Assembly: GCA_937876095.1 (NCBI GenBank)
Contig: CALFIE010000003.1
Location: 20,254-84,253, forward strand
DNA from: an uncultured Flavobacteriales bacterium
Lineage (GTDB): Bacteria; Bacteroidota; Bacteroidia; Flavobacteriales; Weeksellaceae
DNA length: 64,000 bases
Direction of reading: 5' to 3'
The notes beneath the pieces are model-generated. The model saw only the letters and a list, made by a program, of their open reading frames with translations, ran no database searches and was not told the DNA's origin. The position numbers were made by a program, and so were the translations under genes. Below are positions 16,258-25,184 of the stretch, one piece after another; within the stretch, counting starts at the first letter, position 1, and every line of letters starts with the position of its first letter.

Positions 16258-17637
16258 TTAAAAGTTGGATGTTCTAGATAATTTAGATTGCATCAACCCA
16301 TCATAATGATGGTTCAGCAGATAAGTATTTATCTGTTGAACAGTGTCTAATATTACTCCAACCATGATTAATAGGGAAGTCCCACCAAAAAATAGCGCAA
16401 ATCCATCAGTCTGAACAATGGTTCCGTGCACTATTGCTGGAAGGATTGCAAAGATAGACAAAAATATTGCACCTGGCAAAGTTATTTTAGACAAAATATC
16501 ATCTAAGTAATCCGCAGTATCTTTACCTGGTCTTACCTTAGGAATCAAACCACCATTTCTTTTCAAATCATCTGCCATTTGGTTTACCGGAATAGTAATT
16601 GCAGTGTAAAAAAATGAAAATACGATGATCAAAATTGCAAAAAGTACATTGTATTGCCAACTAAATACATTTTTAAATCCTGCCAAAAAGGTACTAGATT
16701 CATCTACATTTGTAAGTAATCCTGGAACAAACATCAGTGCTTGAGCGAAGATAATTGGCATAACTCCTGCTGCATTTACTTTGAGTGGAATCCACTGTCT
16801 AGCTCCTTCCATCAGGTTTCTGGTTGCTCCACCTCTTGCTTGTGCTCTACTTACATATTGAATTGGAATTTTGCGCACTGCAACTGACAATACAATTGCT
16901 AATAGTACTACCAATAACCAGAATAATACTTCAACCAAAATCATAATGGTTCCGAATCCTCCTTTACCTGTTTGAGTTGCATATTCTTGTAAAAATGCTT
17001 CTGGTAATCTAGATAAAATCCCTACCATAATTAGGATAGAGATACCATTACCAATACCTTTATCGGTAATTTTTTCACCTAACCACATTGCAAATACAGA
17101 TCCTGCAATTAGCAATATAATACTTGGTAACCAGAACATAATGTGATCTGGATTGATTGCATAAGCAGATTGAAATTGCTGATATGGCAAAAATACATAA
17201 CGGATAGAAGATAGGTAAGAAGGTGCTTGTACCAAACATACCCCAATAGTTAACCATCTTGTAATTTGGTTAAGTGTATTTCTACCACTTTCTCCGTCTT
17301 TTTGTAATTTTTGTAAATAGGGGATTGCCATTCCCATCAATTGCACTATAATAGAAGCAGAGATGTAGGGCATAATTCCCAATGCCATAATAGAAGCGTG
17401 GCTAAATGCACCACCAGTAAACGACGATAGCAAACCAAGAAGACCAGCTCCTTGTTTGTTTCCGCCTTGGTTTTTATAATGTTCCAAAAGATCTCCTACT
17501 TCTGCCAAATTAATTGCAGGTAAAGATATATAGGAAGCGAATCTATACACTAGGATAATCCCCAAAGTAAATAGAATTTTATCTCTAAGTTCTTTTAGGC
17601 TCCAAATGTTTTTAAGTGTTTGTATAAATCCTTTCAT
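16258..17637 (-). CDS. secY: Preprotein translocase subunit SecY
   Basis: 459 residues with the ten hydrophobic segments expected of SecY, including the plug-side motif GIMPYISASIIVQ near residue 85 and GKGIGNGISILI near residue 200. It forms the protein-conducting channel of the inner membrane. Embedded between rplO and infA in the spc operon. Confidence 0.97.
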   Translation of the reverse strand: MKGFIQTLKNIWSLKELRDKILFTLGIILVYRFASYISLPAINLAEVGDLLEHYKNQGGNKQGAGLLGLLSSFTGGAFSHASIMALGIMPYISASIIVQLMGMAIPYLQKLQKDGESGRNTLNQITRWLTIGVCLVQAPSYLSSIRYVFLPYQQFQSAYAINPDHIMFWLPSIILLIAGSVFAMWLGEKITDKGIGNGISILIMVGILSRLPEAFLQEYATQTGKGGFGTIMILVEVLFWLLVVLLAIVLSVAVRKIPIQYVSRAQARGGATRNLMEGARQWIPLKVNAAGVMPIIFAQALMFVPGLLTNVDESSTFLAGFKNVFSWQYNVLFAILIIVFSFFYTAITIPVNQMADDLKRNGGLIPKVRPGKDTADYLDDILSKITLPGAIFLSIFAILPAIVHGTIVQTDGFALFFGGTSLLIMVGVILDTVQQINTYLLNHHYDGLMQSKLSRTSNF

Positions 17638-17645
17638 GGTATGTA

Positions 17646-18095
17646 TTATAGAGTAATTGCTTTACCACCAGCTTTAGCAATAGCTTCTTCGGCAGTTTTG
17701 GTGAATTTGTTAGCAGAGATTGCAACACTAGATTTCAATTCGCCTCTTCCCATTATTTTCACCAATTCGTTTTTAGAAGCCAAACCGTTTTCTACCAAAA
17801 CTTCTTTGGTGATATCTCCTTTGATGGATTTACTATCAATCAAAGACTGTATGGTATCTAAATTAATTGCTCTAAATTCTTTTCTGTTGATATTATTGAA
17901 ACCAAATTTTGGTAGCCTTCTTTGCAAAGGCATTTGTCCACCTTCGAAACCGATTTTCTCTGAATATCCGGCTCTAGATTTTTGTCCTTTGTGTCCTTTT
18001 GTTGAAGTACCACCTTTTCCGCTACCTTGTCCTCTACCAATTCTTTTGGAATTGTGAGTAGAACCTGCAGCTGGTTTTATATTGTTTAGATTCAT
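17646..18095 (-). CDS. rplO: 50S ribosomal protein L15
   Basis: 149 residues. The glycine- and basic-rich N-terminus (RIGRGQGSGKGGTSTKGHKGQKSR) and the C-terminal globular part ending in AKAGGK are typical. It binds 23S rRNA late in assembly. It is separated from rpmD by a 99-base low-complexity spacer. Confidence 0.97.
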   Translation of the reverse strand: MNLNNIKPAAGSTHNSKRIGRGQGSGKGGTSTKGHKGQKSRAGYSEKIGFEGGQMPLQRRLPKFGFNNINRKEFRAINLDTIQSLIDSKSIKGDITKEVLVENGLASKNELVKIMGRGELKSSVAISANKFTKTAEEAIAKAGGKAITL

Positions 18096-18109
18096 TGTTT
18101 TATAATTTT

Positions 18110-18190
18110 AGATGTTAGATATTAGATGTTAGAAAAAATCAGATACAAGTTTTAAAAAAATCTACTATCTGATTTCTAACTTCTAACTTC
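18110..18190. repeat. Low-complexity palindromic spacer between rpmD and rplO
   Basis: TTAGATGTTAGATATTAG-like units on one side face TCTAACTTCTAAC on the other, and AGAAAAAATCAGATA (18131-18145) faces TATCTGATTTCT (18166-18177). The whole spacer can form a long imperfect hairpin inside the ribosomal transcript. Confidence 0.55.
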
Positions 18191-18194
18191 TTTT

Positions 18195-18371
18195 TTATTT
18201 TTGAACTTCTACTAAATGACTCACTGCAGCTACCATTCCTAAAATCGAAGGAGTAGCTTCGTGCTCTACAACTTGGTGAAGTTTTTTTAGTCCTAATGCT
18301 TCAAGCGTTCTTTTTTGGGTTTTTGTTCTACCAATAGCGCTTCTTACTTGTTTTACTGAAATTTTTGCCAT
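18195..18371 (-). CDS. rpmD: 50S ribosomal protein L30
   Basis: A 58-residue gene read directly from the minus strand (ATG at 18371, TAA at 18195), starting MAKISVKQVRSAIGRTKTQK and ending HLVEVQK. The size and the IGRTKTQKRTLEALGL core match L30. It lies between rpsE and rplO as expected. Confidence 0.96.
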   Translation of the reverse strand: MAKISVKQVRSAIGRTKTQKRTLEALGLKKLHQVVEHEATPSILGMVAAVSHLVEVQK

Positions 18372-18381
18372 TGTAAATATT

Positions 18382-18900
18382 TTAACCGTTAAACACTTTT
18401 GATAATTCTATTCCTCTCATTCTTGCGATTTCTTCTGGTCTTCTGATGTCTAATAATGCATTGAAAGTAGCTTTCACTACATTATGTGGATTAGAAGATC
18501 CTTTAGATTTCGATAAGATGTCGTGTACACCAGCTGATTCTAATACTGCTCTTACAGCACCACCTGCAATTAGACCGGTACCATGAGATGCAGGTCTCAA
18601 GAAGATATCTGCACCACCAAATCTAGCTGAAGTTTGATGTGGAATTGAGTGATTCATTACAGGAACTTTTACCAAATTTTTCTTAGCATCTTCTACTGCT
18701 TTTGCAATAGCAGAAGCAACTTCTTTGGATTTACCAAGACCGTATCCTATGATACCATCTTCGTTACCTACTACTACGATTGCAGAAAATCCGAATGCTC
18801 TACCACCTTTGGTTACTTTGGTTACTCTGTTTACAGAAACCAAACGGTCTTTCAATTCTAAACCACCGGGTTTTACTCTTTCTATATTACTATCTAACAT
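18382..18900 (-). CDS. rpsE: 30S ribosomal protein S5
   Basis: 172 residues. The S5 double-stranded RNA-binding region (LKDRLVSVNRVTKVTKGGR) and the C-terminal domain with GTGLIAGGAVRAVLE are visible. It helps control decoding accuracy. Confidence 0.97.
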   Translation of the reverse strand: MLDSNIERVKPGGLELKDRLVSVNRVTKVTKGGRAFGFSAIVVVGNEDGIIGYGLGKSKEVASAIAKAVEDAKKNLVKVPVMNHSIPHQTSARFGGADIFLRPASHGTGLIAGGAVRAVLESAGVHDILSKSKGSSNPHNVVKATFNALLDIRRPEEIARMRGIELSKVFNG

Positions 18901-18918
18901 TTGCTCGATTTTTTAAGA

Positions 18919-19272
18919 TTAAAATTGAAGTCCGCCTTCTCTAGCTCCGTCTGCTAAAGCTTTCACTCTACCGTGGTATACGAAACCATTTCTGTCAAAC
19001 ACTACTTTTTCATAACCTGCTGCTTTTGCTTTGCTAGCAATTGCTTTGCCTACTGCTGCAGCTATTTCTATTTTGGTTCCTTTGGCGTCTACTCCTTTTT
19101 CTCTAGAAGAAGCTGCTACCAAAGTTTTACCTTCGTTATCATCAATTAATTGAGCATAAATTTCTTTGTTGCTCTTGTATACAGAAAGTCTTGGTGATGC
19201 TTGAGTTCCGGAGATTTTTCCTCTAACTCTTCTTTTGATTCTTTCTCTTTTTTGTACTGTTGTTAATGCCAT
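18919..19272 (-). CDS. rplR: 50S ribosomal protein L18
   Basis: 117 residues, a basic N-terminus followed by the L18 core (RLSVYKSNKEIYAQLIDD) and the C-terminal FDRNGFVYHGRVKALADGAREGGL. It binds 5S rRNA. Normal length and position. Confidence 0.97.
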   Translation of the reverse strand: MALTTVQKRERIKRRVRGKISGTQASPRLSVYKSNKEIYAQLIDDNEGKTLVAASSREKGVDAKGTKIEIAAAVGKAIASKAKAAGYEKVVFDRNGFVYHGRVKALADGAREGGLQF

Positions 19273-19286
19273 TTTCTTAAATTTTA

Positions 19287-19832
19287 TTAAGCAGATTTAC
19301 CAGCTTTACGTCTAACATTTTCTCCTACAAATCTTACTCCTTTTCCTTTGTAAGGTTCAGGTTTTCTAAATGATCTGATTTTTGCAGCCACCATTCCTAG
19401 TAATTGTTTGTCATAAGATGACAAGGTAATTACCGGATTTTTTCCTTTTTCTGATAAGGTATCTAGTGTAATTTCTTTTGGAAGATCTACTACGATACCG
19501 TGAGAGAAACCTAAAGCTAATTCTAGTCGTTGACCAGCGTGTGAAGCTCTATAACCTACCCCAACTAATTCTAGTTGTTTGGTGAAACCTTGTGCGGTTC
19601 CTTGCACCATATTGTTGATTAACGCTCTGTATAGACCGTGTAATGCTTTGTGCTGTTTAGATTCTGATGGGCGATCCAATGTAAGGATGCCATCTTCTAT
19701 TTTTAAAGTAATTCCGCCAGCTACTTGTTGTGAAAGTTCTCCTTTAGGACCTTTCACTGTTACAAGACCATCATTTTCTGTAATGGTTACATTCGCAGGA
19801 ATTTCTATAATTGATTTACCAATTCTTGACAT
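19287..19832 (-). CDS. rplF: 50S ribosomal protein L6
   Basis: 181 residues, two repeated L6 domains. The C-terminal signature KPEPYKGKGVRF is present. It lies near the sarcin-ricin loop and supports elongation-factor binding. Between rpsH and rplR. Confidence 0.97.
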   Translation of the reverse strand: MSRIGKSIIEIPANVTITENDGLVTVKGPKGELSQQVAGGITLKIEDGILTLDRPSESKQHKALHGLYRALINNMVQGTAQGFTKQLELVGVGYRASHAGQRLELALGFSHGIVVDLPKEITLDTLSEKGKNPVITLSSYDKQLLGMVAAKIRSFRKPEPYKGKGVRFVGENVRRKAGKSA

Positions 19833-19851
19833 TTTTTCCTAAATTTTACAA

Positions 19852-20250
19852 TTAATATACATAGCAGATTACTTCGCCGCCAACTTTTTCTTGACGTGCT
19901 TTCTTATCAGTCATCAAACCTTTAGAAGTTGAGATGATTGCTACACCTAAACCATTCAAAACTCTTGGAAGTTCTTCTGATCCTTTGTACTGTCTAAGAC
20001 CTGGTCTAGAAGCTCTTTGGATAGATTTGATTGCGGGTTTGTTTGTTTGCTTATCATATTTCAAAGCGATTTTGATTGTCCCTTGAACTGCGCTGTCTTC
20101 GAATTTATAATTCAAGATGTAGCCTTGGTCAAATAAGATTTTCGTAATCTCCTTTTTAATATTCGATGCAGGAATTTCCACCACTTTGTGGCCTGCGCTT
20201 TGTGCGTTCCTTACTCTGGTTAGGAAATCTGAAATTGGATCTGTTACCAT
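19852..20250 (-). CDS. rpsH: 30S ribosomal protein S8
   Basis: 132 residues starting MVTDPISDFLTRVRNA with the C-terminal VGIISTSKG-like motif (here VAIISTSKGLMTDKKAR). S8 binds the central domain of 16S rRNA and in many bacteria represses the spc operon. Confidence 0.97.
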   Translation of the reverse strand: MVTDPISDFLTRVRNAQSAGHKVVEIPASNIKKEITKILFDQGYILNYKFEDSAVQGTIKIALKYDKQTNKPAIKSIQRASRPGLRQYKGSEELPRVLNGLGVAIISTSKGLMTDKKARQEKVGGEVICYVY

Positions 20251-20376
20251 TTTTTGATTTTGTTGTTATTGGTTTATGGTAGTTAGTATTGAAAAAGATT
20301 TCAGATGTAAGATTTTAGAAATTAAATTGTCTGTTGTCTACATTCAACTTTACTACCTCGATTTTTAATTAAATTG
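20251..20376. other. 126-base spacer between rpsN and rpsH
   Basis: An unusually long gap for this operon. It contains AGATTTCAGATGTAAGATTTTAG-like low-complexity sequence and no gene. It may hold a processing or regulatory structure; nothing definite can be read. Confidence 0.4.
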
Positions 20377-20646
20377 TTACCAACTTGCTTTTTTAACTCC
20401 TGGGATTAATCCTTGGTTTGCCATTTCACGAAATGTTACCCTAGAAATTCCGAAAGTACGCATATAACCTCTTGGTCTACCTGTAAGTTTACATCTGTTG
20501 TGAAGTCTTACTGGTGATGCGTTTTTTGGTAATTTTTGCAATGCTTCGTAATCTCCGGCTTCTTTCAAAGCTTTTCTTTTCTCAGCATATTTTGCTACCA
20601 TTGCTTCTCTTTTGCGCTCACGCGCTTTCATAGATTCTTTTGCCAT
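20377..20646 (-). CDS. rpsN: 30S ribosomal protein S14
   Basis: 89 residues, the long zinc-free type: the C-terminal RCKLTGRPRGYMRTFGISR lacks the CxxC pairs of the short zinc type. It takes part in assembly of the 30S head. Four bases after rplE. Confidence 0.97.
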   Translation of the reverse strand: MAKESMKARERKREAMVAKYAEKRKALKEAGDYEALQKLPKNASPVRLHNRCKLTGRPRGYMRTFGISRVTFREMANQGLIPGVKKASW

Positions 20647-20649
20647 CTT

Positions 20650-21201
20650 TTAGTTTTTTTTGAAGGGTAAACCGAAATGGGTTAATAATGCTTTTGCTTC
20701 TTTGTCTGTTTTGGCAGAGGTTACGAAGGTGATGTCCATCCCTTGGATTTTTTTCACTTTATCAATTACAATTTCTGGGAAAATGATTTGTTCTGTAATT
20801 CCTAGGTTGTAATTTCCTCTACCATCAAATCCGTCTGCTTTGATACCAGAGAAATCTCTGATTCTTGGTAGCGCAGAAGCGGTAAGTCTGTCTAAAAACT
20901 CATACATTTTATGAGCTCTGAGTGTAACTCTTGCTCCAACTGGCATTCCTTTTCTAAGTTTGAAGGCAGCTTCATCTTTTTTGGAGATGGTACCTACTGC
21001 TTTTTGTCCGGTAATGGCGGTTAATTCTTCTACTGCGTAATCTACGATTTTTTTGTCGGCAGTAGCAGCTCCTAAACCTTGTGATACAACGATTTTTTCT
21101 AATTTAGGTACTTGCATAATGCTTTTGTACCCGAATTCTTCCATCATTGCAGGAACAATTTTCTCTTTATATATTTTTTTGGGTCTTGCTATGTATTCCA
21201 T
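20650..21201 (-). CDS. rplE: 50S ribosomal protein L5
   Basis: 183 residues containing the L5 signature (LEKIVVSQGLGAA) and RDFSGIKADGFDGRGNYNLG. It binds 5S rRNA and contacts the P-site tRNA. Confidence 0.97.
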   Translation of the reverse strand: MEYIARPKKIYKEKIVPAMMEEFGYKSIMQVPKLEKIVVSQGLGAATADKKIVDYAVEELTAITGQKAVGTISKKDEAAFKLRKGMPVGARVTLRAHKMYEFLDRLTASALPRIRDFSGIKADGFDGRGNYNLGITEQIIFPEIVIDKVKKIQGMDITFVTSAKTDKEAKALLTHFGLPFKKN

Positions 21202-21211
21202 CTTCTTTTAA

Positions 21212-21532
21212 TTATAAAGTTTCACCGGATTTTTTTGCAAATCTTATTTTTTTATCACCATCCAATTTGAATCCCACTTTGGTTGGTTTGCCATCTTTTG
21301 TGATGAGCGAAACGTTGGAGATGTGTAGTGATGCTTCTTTTTCTACAATTCCACCTTGTGGATTAGATGCAGATGGTTTTACGTGTTTTTTCACGATGTT
21401 TACACCTGCTACTATTACTCTAGGATCTTTGTTTTCTTTCTTGATCACTTCTAGTACTTCGCCTTTACTACCTTTGTTTCCACCGGTAGTTACGATTACT
21501 TGGTCTCCTCTTTTTATTTTAACTTTTGTCAT
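21212..21532 (-). CDS. rplX: 50S ribosomal protein L24
   Basis: 106 residues with the KOW motif at the start (KIKRGDQVIVTTGGNKGSKGEVL). It initiates large-subunit assembly and sits at the exit tunnel. Between rplN and rplE. Confidence 0.97.
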   Translation of the reverse strand: MTKVKIKRGDQVIVTTGGNKGSKGEVLEVIKKENKDPRVIVAGVNIVKKHVKPSASNPQGGIVEKEASLHISNVSLITKDGKPTKVGFKLDGDKKIRFAKKSGETL

Positions 21533-21551
21533 TTTTTTTAAAATTTAAAAA

Positions 21552-21920
21552 TTATAAAACTTCTGGAGCCAATGAAATGATTTTCATGTATTCTTTGTCT
21601 CTCAATTCACGAGCAACTGGTCCGAAAACACGGGTTCCTCTCATTTCTCCTGCTGCGTTGAGTAGTACACAAGCGTTGTCATCGAATTTGATGTATGATC
21701 CATCTTTTCTACGTACAGCTTTTTTTGTTCTTACTACAACTGCTTTGGATACTTGTCCTTTTTTTGCGTTTCCTGATGGTGTAGAATCTTTGATAGTTAC
21801 TACGATTTTATCACCAACAGAAGCATATCTTCTTCTAGTTCCTCCTAGAACTCTGATCACCAATACTTCTTTTGCACCGGTATTGTCAGCTACTTTTAGT
21901 CTTGATTCGGTTTGTAACAT
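21552..21920 (-). CDS. rplN: 50S ribosomal protein L14
   Basis: 122 residues starting MLQTESRLKVADNTGAKE, with GTRRRYASVGD and GTRVFGPVARELR. It shares one base with the upstream rpsQ stop (TAATG). It forms an intersubunit bridge. Confidence 0.98.
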   Translation of the reverse strand: MLQTESRLKVADNTGAKEVLVIRVLGGTRRRYASVGDKIVVTIKDSTPSGNAKKGQVSKAVVVRTKKAVRRKDGSYIKFDDNACVLLNAAGEMRGTRVFGPVARELRDKEYMKIISLAPEVL

Positions 21921-22174
21921 TACTTAGCTTTTTCTATGATTCGTACTAATCTCCATCTTTTACTTTTGCTTAAAGGTCTAGTTTCTTGAATTAAGACTTT
22001 ATCTCCTTCGTTGCATTCGTTTTTCTCATCGTGTGCGGTATATTTTTTTGTTTTCAAAACGAATTTACCGTACATTGGATGTTTCATTCTCATCGTTTCA
22101 CTTACAACAATGGTCTTTTCCATTTTATTGCTAGAAACAATTCCGATTCTTTCTTTTCTTAAATTTCTATCCAT
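21920..22174 (-). CDS. rpsQ: 30S ribosomal protein S17
   Basis: 84 residues, an OB-fold protein with GIVSSNKMEKTIVV and the C-terminal LIQETRPLSKSKRWR signature. It binds 16S helix 11 region early in assembly. Confidence 0.97.
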   Translation of the reverse strand: MDRNLRKERIGIVSSNKMEKTIVVSETMRMKHPMYGKFVLKTKKYTAHDEKNECNEGDKVLIQETRPLSKSKRWRLVRIIEKAK

Positions 22175-22189
22175 GATAAAATGAAATTC

Positions 22190-22378
22190 TTATTGTTGTT
22201 TGTTAGTTAATGCGGTTTCTAATCTTGCGATATTTTTCCTCAGGTCTCTTATTTGAATTGGGTTTTCTATCGGGCTGATTCTGTGAGCTAATTTTAGTTT
22301 GGTAAATTCAGCTTTTGTTTCTGCCAATTTGTTTTGTAGATCACCTACGCTTAGATTTTTGATATCTTCTTTTTTCAT
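22190..22378 (-). CDS. rpmC: 50S ribosomal protein L29
   Basis: 62 residues, two predicted helices with the conserved NPIQIRDLRKNIARL motif. It lies at the exit tunnel. Between rplP and rpsQ. Confidence 0.96.
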   Translation of the reverse strand: MKKEDIKNLSVGDLQNKLAETKAEFTKLKLAHRISPIENPIQIRDLRKNIARLETALTNKQQ

Positions 22379-22389
22379 TTTTCAAAAAA

Positions 22390-22815
22390 TTATTGAGGTT
22401 GAACAAAATCGTTAGCGACTACAAATTTGGTAACTACGGGTAATTTTTGTGCTGCAAGTCTAAGTGCTTCCTTAGCGATATCGTAAGGTACACCACCTAC
22501 TTCGAACATAATTTTACCTGGTTTTACTACTGCTACCCAATATTCTACGGCACCTTTACCTTTACCCATCCTTACTTCGGCTGGTTTTTTGGTAATAGGT
22601 TTGTCTGGGAATATTTTGATCCAGAGTTGACCTTCTCTTTTCATATATCTTGTAGCGGCAATACGTGCTGCTTCAATTTGTCTAGCAGTGATCCAAGCAC
22701 CGTCTATAGCTTTGATTCCGAAAGTTCCATACGCAAGTTGGTTACCTCTTTGCGCAATTCCCTTCATTTTCATTTTATGAACTTTACGGAATTTCGTTCT
22801 TTTTGGTTGTAACAT
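22390..22815 (-). CDS. rplP: 50S ribosomal protein L16
   Basis: 141 residues starting MLQPKRTKFRKVHKMKMKG. The RMGKGKGAVEYWVAVVKPG signature is present. It helps organise the A-site region. An 84-base AT-rich spacer separates it from rpsC. Confidence 0.98.
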   Translation of the reverse strand: MLQPKRTKFRKVHKMKMKGIAQRGNQLAYGTFGIKAIDGAWITARQIEAARIAATRYMKREGQLWIKIFPDKPITKKPAEVRMGKGKGAVEYWVAVVKPGKIMFEVGGVPYDIAKEALRLAAQKLPVVTKFVVANDFVQPQ

Positions 22816-22819
22816 AATT

Positions 22820-22855
22820 ATTTTAGAATTTTAGATTTTAGATTTTAGATTTTTA
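22820..22855. repeat. Tandem TTTTAGA spacer between rplP and rpsC
   Basis: About four tandem TTTTAGA/TTTTAGAT units lie in the gap. Same style as the other low-complexity spacers in the ribosomal cluster. Confidence 0.5.
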
Positions 22856-22899
22856 AAAAAGTAACGGTCATTTAAAAACTGTCCTCTAAAATTGCTTAA

Positions 22900-23643
22900 T
22901 TATTTTTTATCTCTAGATCTTCTGTTATCTCTATCACCTCTTTCTGGTCGATCGTTTCTGTCGCCTCTACCAGCTGGTGCTTTTTTCTGTTGTCCAACTA
23001 GTGGAGAAAGGTCTCTTTTACCATATACTTCACCTTTCATAATCCAAACTTTGATACCAAGTTTACCGTATTGTGTAAGTGCTTCTGCAATGTGGTAGTC
23101 TATATCTGCTCTGAAAGTTGACAATGGGATTCTACCTTCTTTGAAGGATTCACTTCTTGCCATTTCAGCTCCGTTTAATCTACCAGAAATTTGTACTTTG
23201 ATTCCTTCTGCACCCATTCTCATGGTAGAAGTAATTGCCATTTTCACAGCTCTTCTGTAAGATATACGGTTTTCTATTTGTTTTGCGATACTGTCTGCTA
23301 CTAATACTGCGTCTAGTTCTGGTCTTTTAATTTCAAAGATGTTGATTTGCACGTCTTTGTCGGTGATTTTCTTCAACTCTTCTTTTAATTTGTCCACTTC
23401 TTGACCGCCTTTCCCGATGATAAGTCCTGGTCTAGCTGTAGTAATGGTTACGGTAACTAATTTCAAAGTTCTTTCTATGAAAATTTTTGAAATTCCGCCT
23501 TTAGATAATCTTGCTTCAAGGTATCTTCTGATTTTGTAATCTTCTGCGATTCTGTCTCCATAATCGTTTCCGCCAAACCAGTTAGAATCCCATCCTCTGA
23601 TGATGCCTAATCTGTTACCAATTGGATTTGTCTTCTGTCCCAT
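22900..23643 (-). CDS. rpsC: 30S ribosomal protein S3
   Basis: 247 residues with the KH domain (RPGLIIGKGGQEVDKL) and the S3 C-terminal domain. The last ~25 residues are an arginine/aspartate-rich repeat (RGDRNDRPERGDRD) likely to be disordered, an extension common in the phylum. S3 shapes the mRNA entry channel. Confidence 0.97.
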   Translation of the reverse strand: MGQKTNPIGNRLGIIRGWDSNWFGGNDYGDRIAEDYKIRRYLEARLSKGGISKIFIERTLKLVTVTITTARPGLIIGKGGQEVDKLKEELKKITDKDVQINIFEIKRPELDAVLVADSIAKQIENRISYRRAVKMAITSTMRMGAEGIKVQISGRLNGAEMARSESFKEGRIPLSTFRADIDYHIAEALTQYGKLGIKVWIMKGEVYGKRDLSPLVGQQKKAPAGRGDRNDRPERGDRDNRRSRDKK

Positions 23644-23650
23644 AGCTTGA

Positions 23651-24052
23651 TTATTTAATTTCTTTATTACCTAATATTAGAGTGATGTGGTTTGATCTTT
23701 TACGGATTCTATAACCTCTACCTTGCGGTGCTGGTCTTAGTCTCTTAAGTTGTCTTGCACTGTCTACAAATATTTCTTTTACTATAAGTCCGGCTTCTTC
23801 TATATCTACGTTTTCGTTTTTAGCTTGCCAATTGGCCATAGCTGAAAGAAGCAATTTTTCTAATTTATTAGAAGCATCTTTCTTAGAATATTTTAAGATA
23901 TAGAGAGCTTTGTCCACTTGTTCTCCTCTGATGATATCGGCAACCAATCTCATTTTTCTTGGAGAAGAAGGGCAATCTTTCAATGAAGCTTTTACAACAT
24001 CTTTGTTGGCTTCTTTTCTTGCTAATGCGCTATCTTGTTTTCTTGATCCCAT
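23651..24052 (-). CDS. rplV: 50S ribosomal protein L22
   Basis: 133 residues with the L22 core (SPRKMRLVADIIRG) and the C-terminal hairpin that lines the exit tunnel (RLRPAPQGRGYRIRKRSNHI). Between rpsS and rpsC, three bases after rpsS. Confidence 0.97.
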   Translation of the reverse strand: MGSRKQDSALARKEANKDVVKASLKDCPSSPRKMRLVADIIRGEQVDKALYILKYSKKDASNKLEKLLLSAMANWQAKNENVDIEEAGLIVKEIFVDSARQLKRLRPAPQGRGYRIRKRSNHITLILGNKEIK

Positions 24053-24054
24053 GA

Positions 24055-24333
24055 TTATCTACCACCTTTATTTTTGTTACCACTATGTCCTCGGAAAGAA
24101 CGTGTAGGAGAAAATTCGCCTAACTTGTGACCTACCATATTTTCTGTAACATAAACAGGGATAAAAGATTTCCCGTTGTGTACTGCGATGGTTTGTCCTA
24201 CGAAGTCCGGAGAAATCATAGATGCTCTAGACCAAGTTTTGATTACTGTCTTCTTACCAGACTCTATATTTGCCTGAACCTTCTTATCTAAAGTATGATG
24301 GATGAAAGGTCCTTTTTTAAGTGATCTTGCCAT
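24055..24333 (-). CDS. rpsS: 30S ribosomal protein S19
   Basis: 92 residues starting MARSLKKGPFIHHTL, with HNGKSFIPVYVTENMVGHKLGEF. It complexes with S13 at the top of the 30S head. Confidence 0.98.
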   Translation of the reverse strand: MARSLKKGPFIHHTLDKKVQANIESGKKTVIKTWSRASMISPDFVGQTIAVHNGKSFIPVYVTENMVGHKLGEFSPTRSFRGHSGNKNKGGR

Positions 24334-24335
24334 AA

Positions 24336-25157
24336 TTATTTTCTTTTAGATAGGATATATCGGTTAGACGCTTTGTTTTTCTTTCTTGTTTTATAACCTT
24401 TAGACGGCATTCCGTTTCTAGATCTTGGGTGTCCACCAGAAGAACGACCTTCACCACCTCCCATTGGATGGTCAACTGGATTCATTACTACGGCTCTAGT
24501 TCTAGGTCTTCTACCTAACCATCTGCTTCTACCAGCTTTACCAGAAACGGTAAGTTGGTGATCAGAGTTAGATACAGATCCTATCATAGCCATACATTCT
24601 GTAAGAACCATTCTTGATTCTCCTGAAGGTAATTTTATGATGGCATATTTCCCATCTCTTGAGGTAAGTTGTGCAGAAGATCCAGCGCTTCTTGCCATAA
24701 TGGCACCTTGTCCTGGTTTTAGTTCTATACAAGAAATTACAGTTCCTAGAGGAATGCTTTTCAATTTCATTGCATTACCAATTTCTGGTTCTACATTGGC
24801 TCCAGAAACTACTTTTTGATCTACTTTAATACCATTTGGAGCAATGATGTATCTCTTCTCTCCATCTGTGTATTCCAGTAGTGCAATAAATGCAGTTCTG
24901 TTTGGGTCGTACTCTACAGTTTTTACGGTTGCTTCAACATCAAATTTATTTCTCTTGAAGTCGATAATTCTGTATTTCTTTTTGTGTCCACCTCCGGTGT
25001 AACGCATGGTCATTTTACCAGTTTGGTTACGTCCACCTGACTTCTTAATACCAACGGTAAGAGATTTCTCTGGTTTGTTGGTAGTAATTTCCTCAAAATT
25101 GTTTACAATTCTGAATCTCTGTCCCGGGGTGATAGGTTTTAATTTTCTAACAGACAT
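24336..25157 (-). CDS. rplB: 50S ribosomal protein L2
   Basis: 273 residues. The signature PVDHPMGGGEGRSSGG, with the histidine tied to peptidyl-transferase function, is visible near residue 225. Tightly packed with rpsS. Confidence 0.98.
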   Translation of the reverse strand: MSVRKLKPITPGQRFRIVNNFEEITTNKPEKSLTVGIKKSGGRNQTGKMTMRYTGGGHKKKYRIIDFKRNKFDVEATVKTVEYDPNRTAFIALLEYTDGEKRYIIAPNGIKVDQKVVSGANVEPEIGNAMKLKSIPLGTVISCIELKPGQGAIMARSAGSSAQLTSRDGKYAIIKLPSGESRMVLTECMAMIGSVSNSDHQLTVSGKAGRSRWLGRRPRTRAVVMNPVDHPMGGGEGRSSGGHPRSRNGMPSKGYKTRKKNKASNRYILSKRK

Positions 25158-25184
25158 TACTATTGTTTAAATATAATTTATAAA

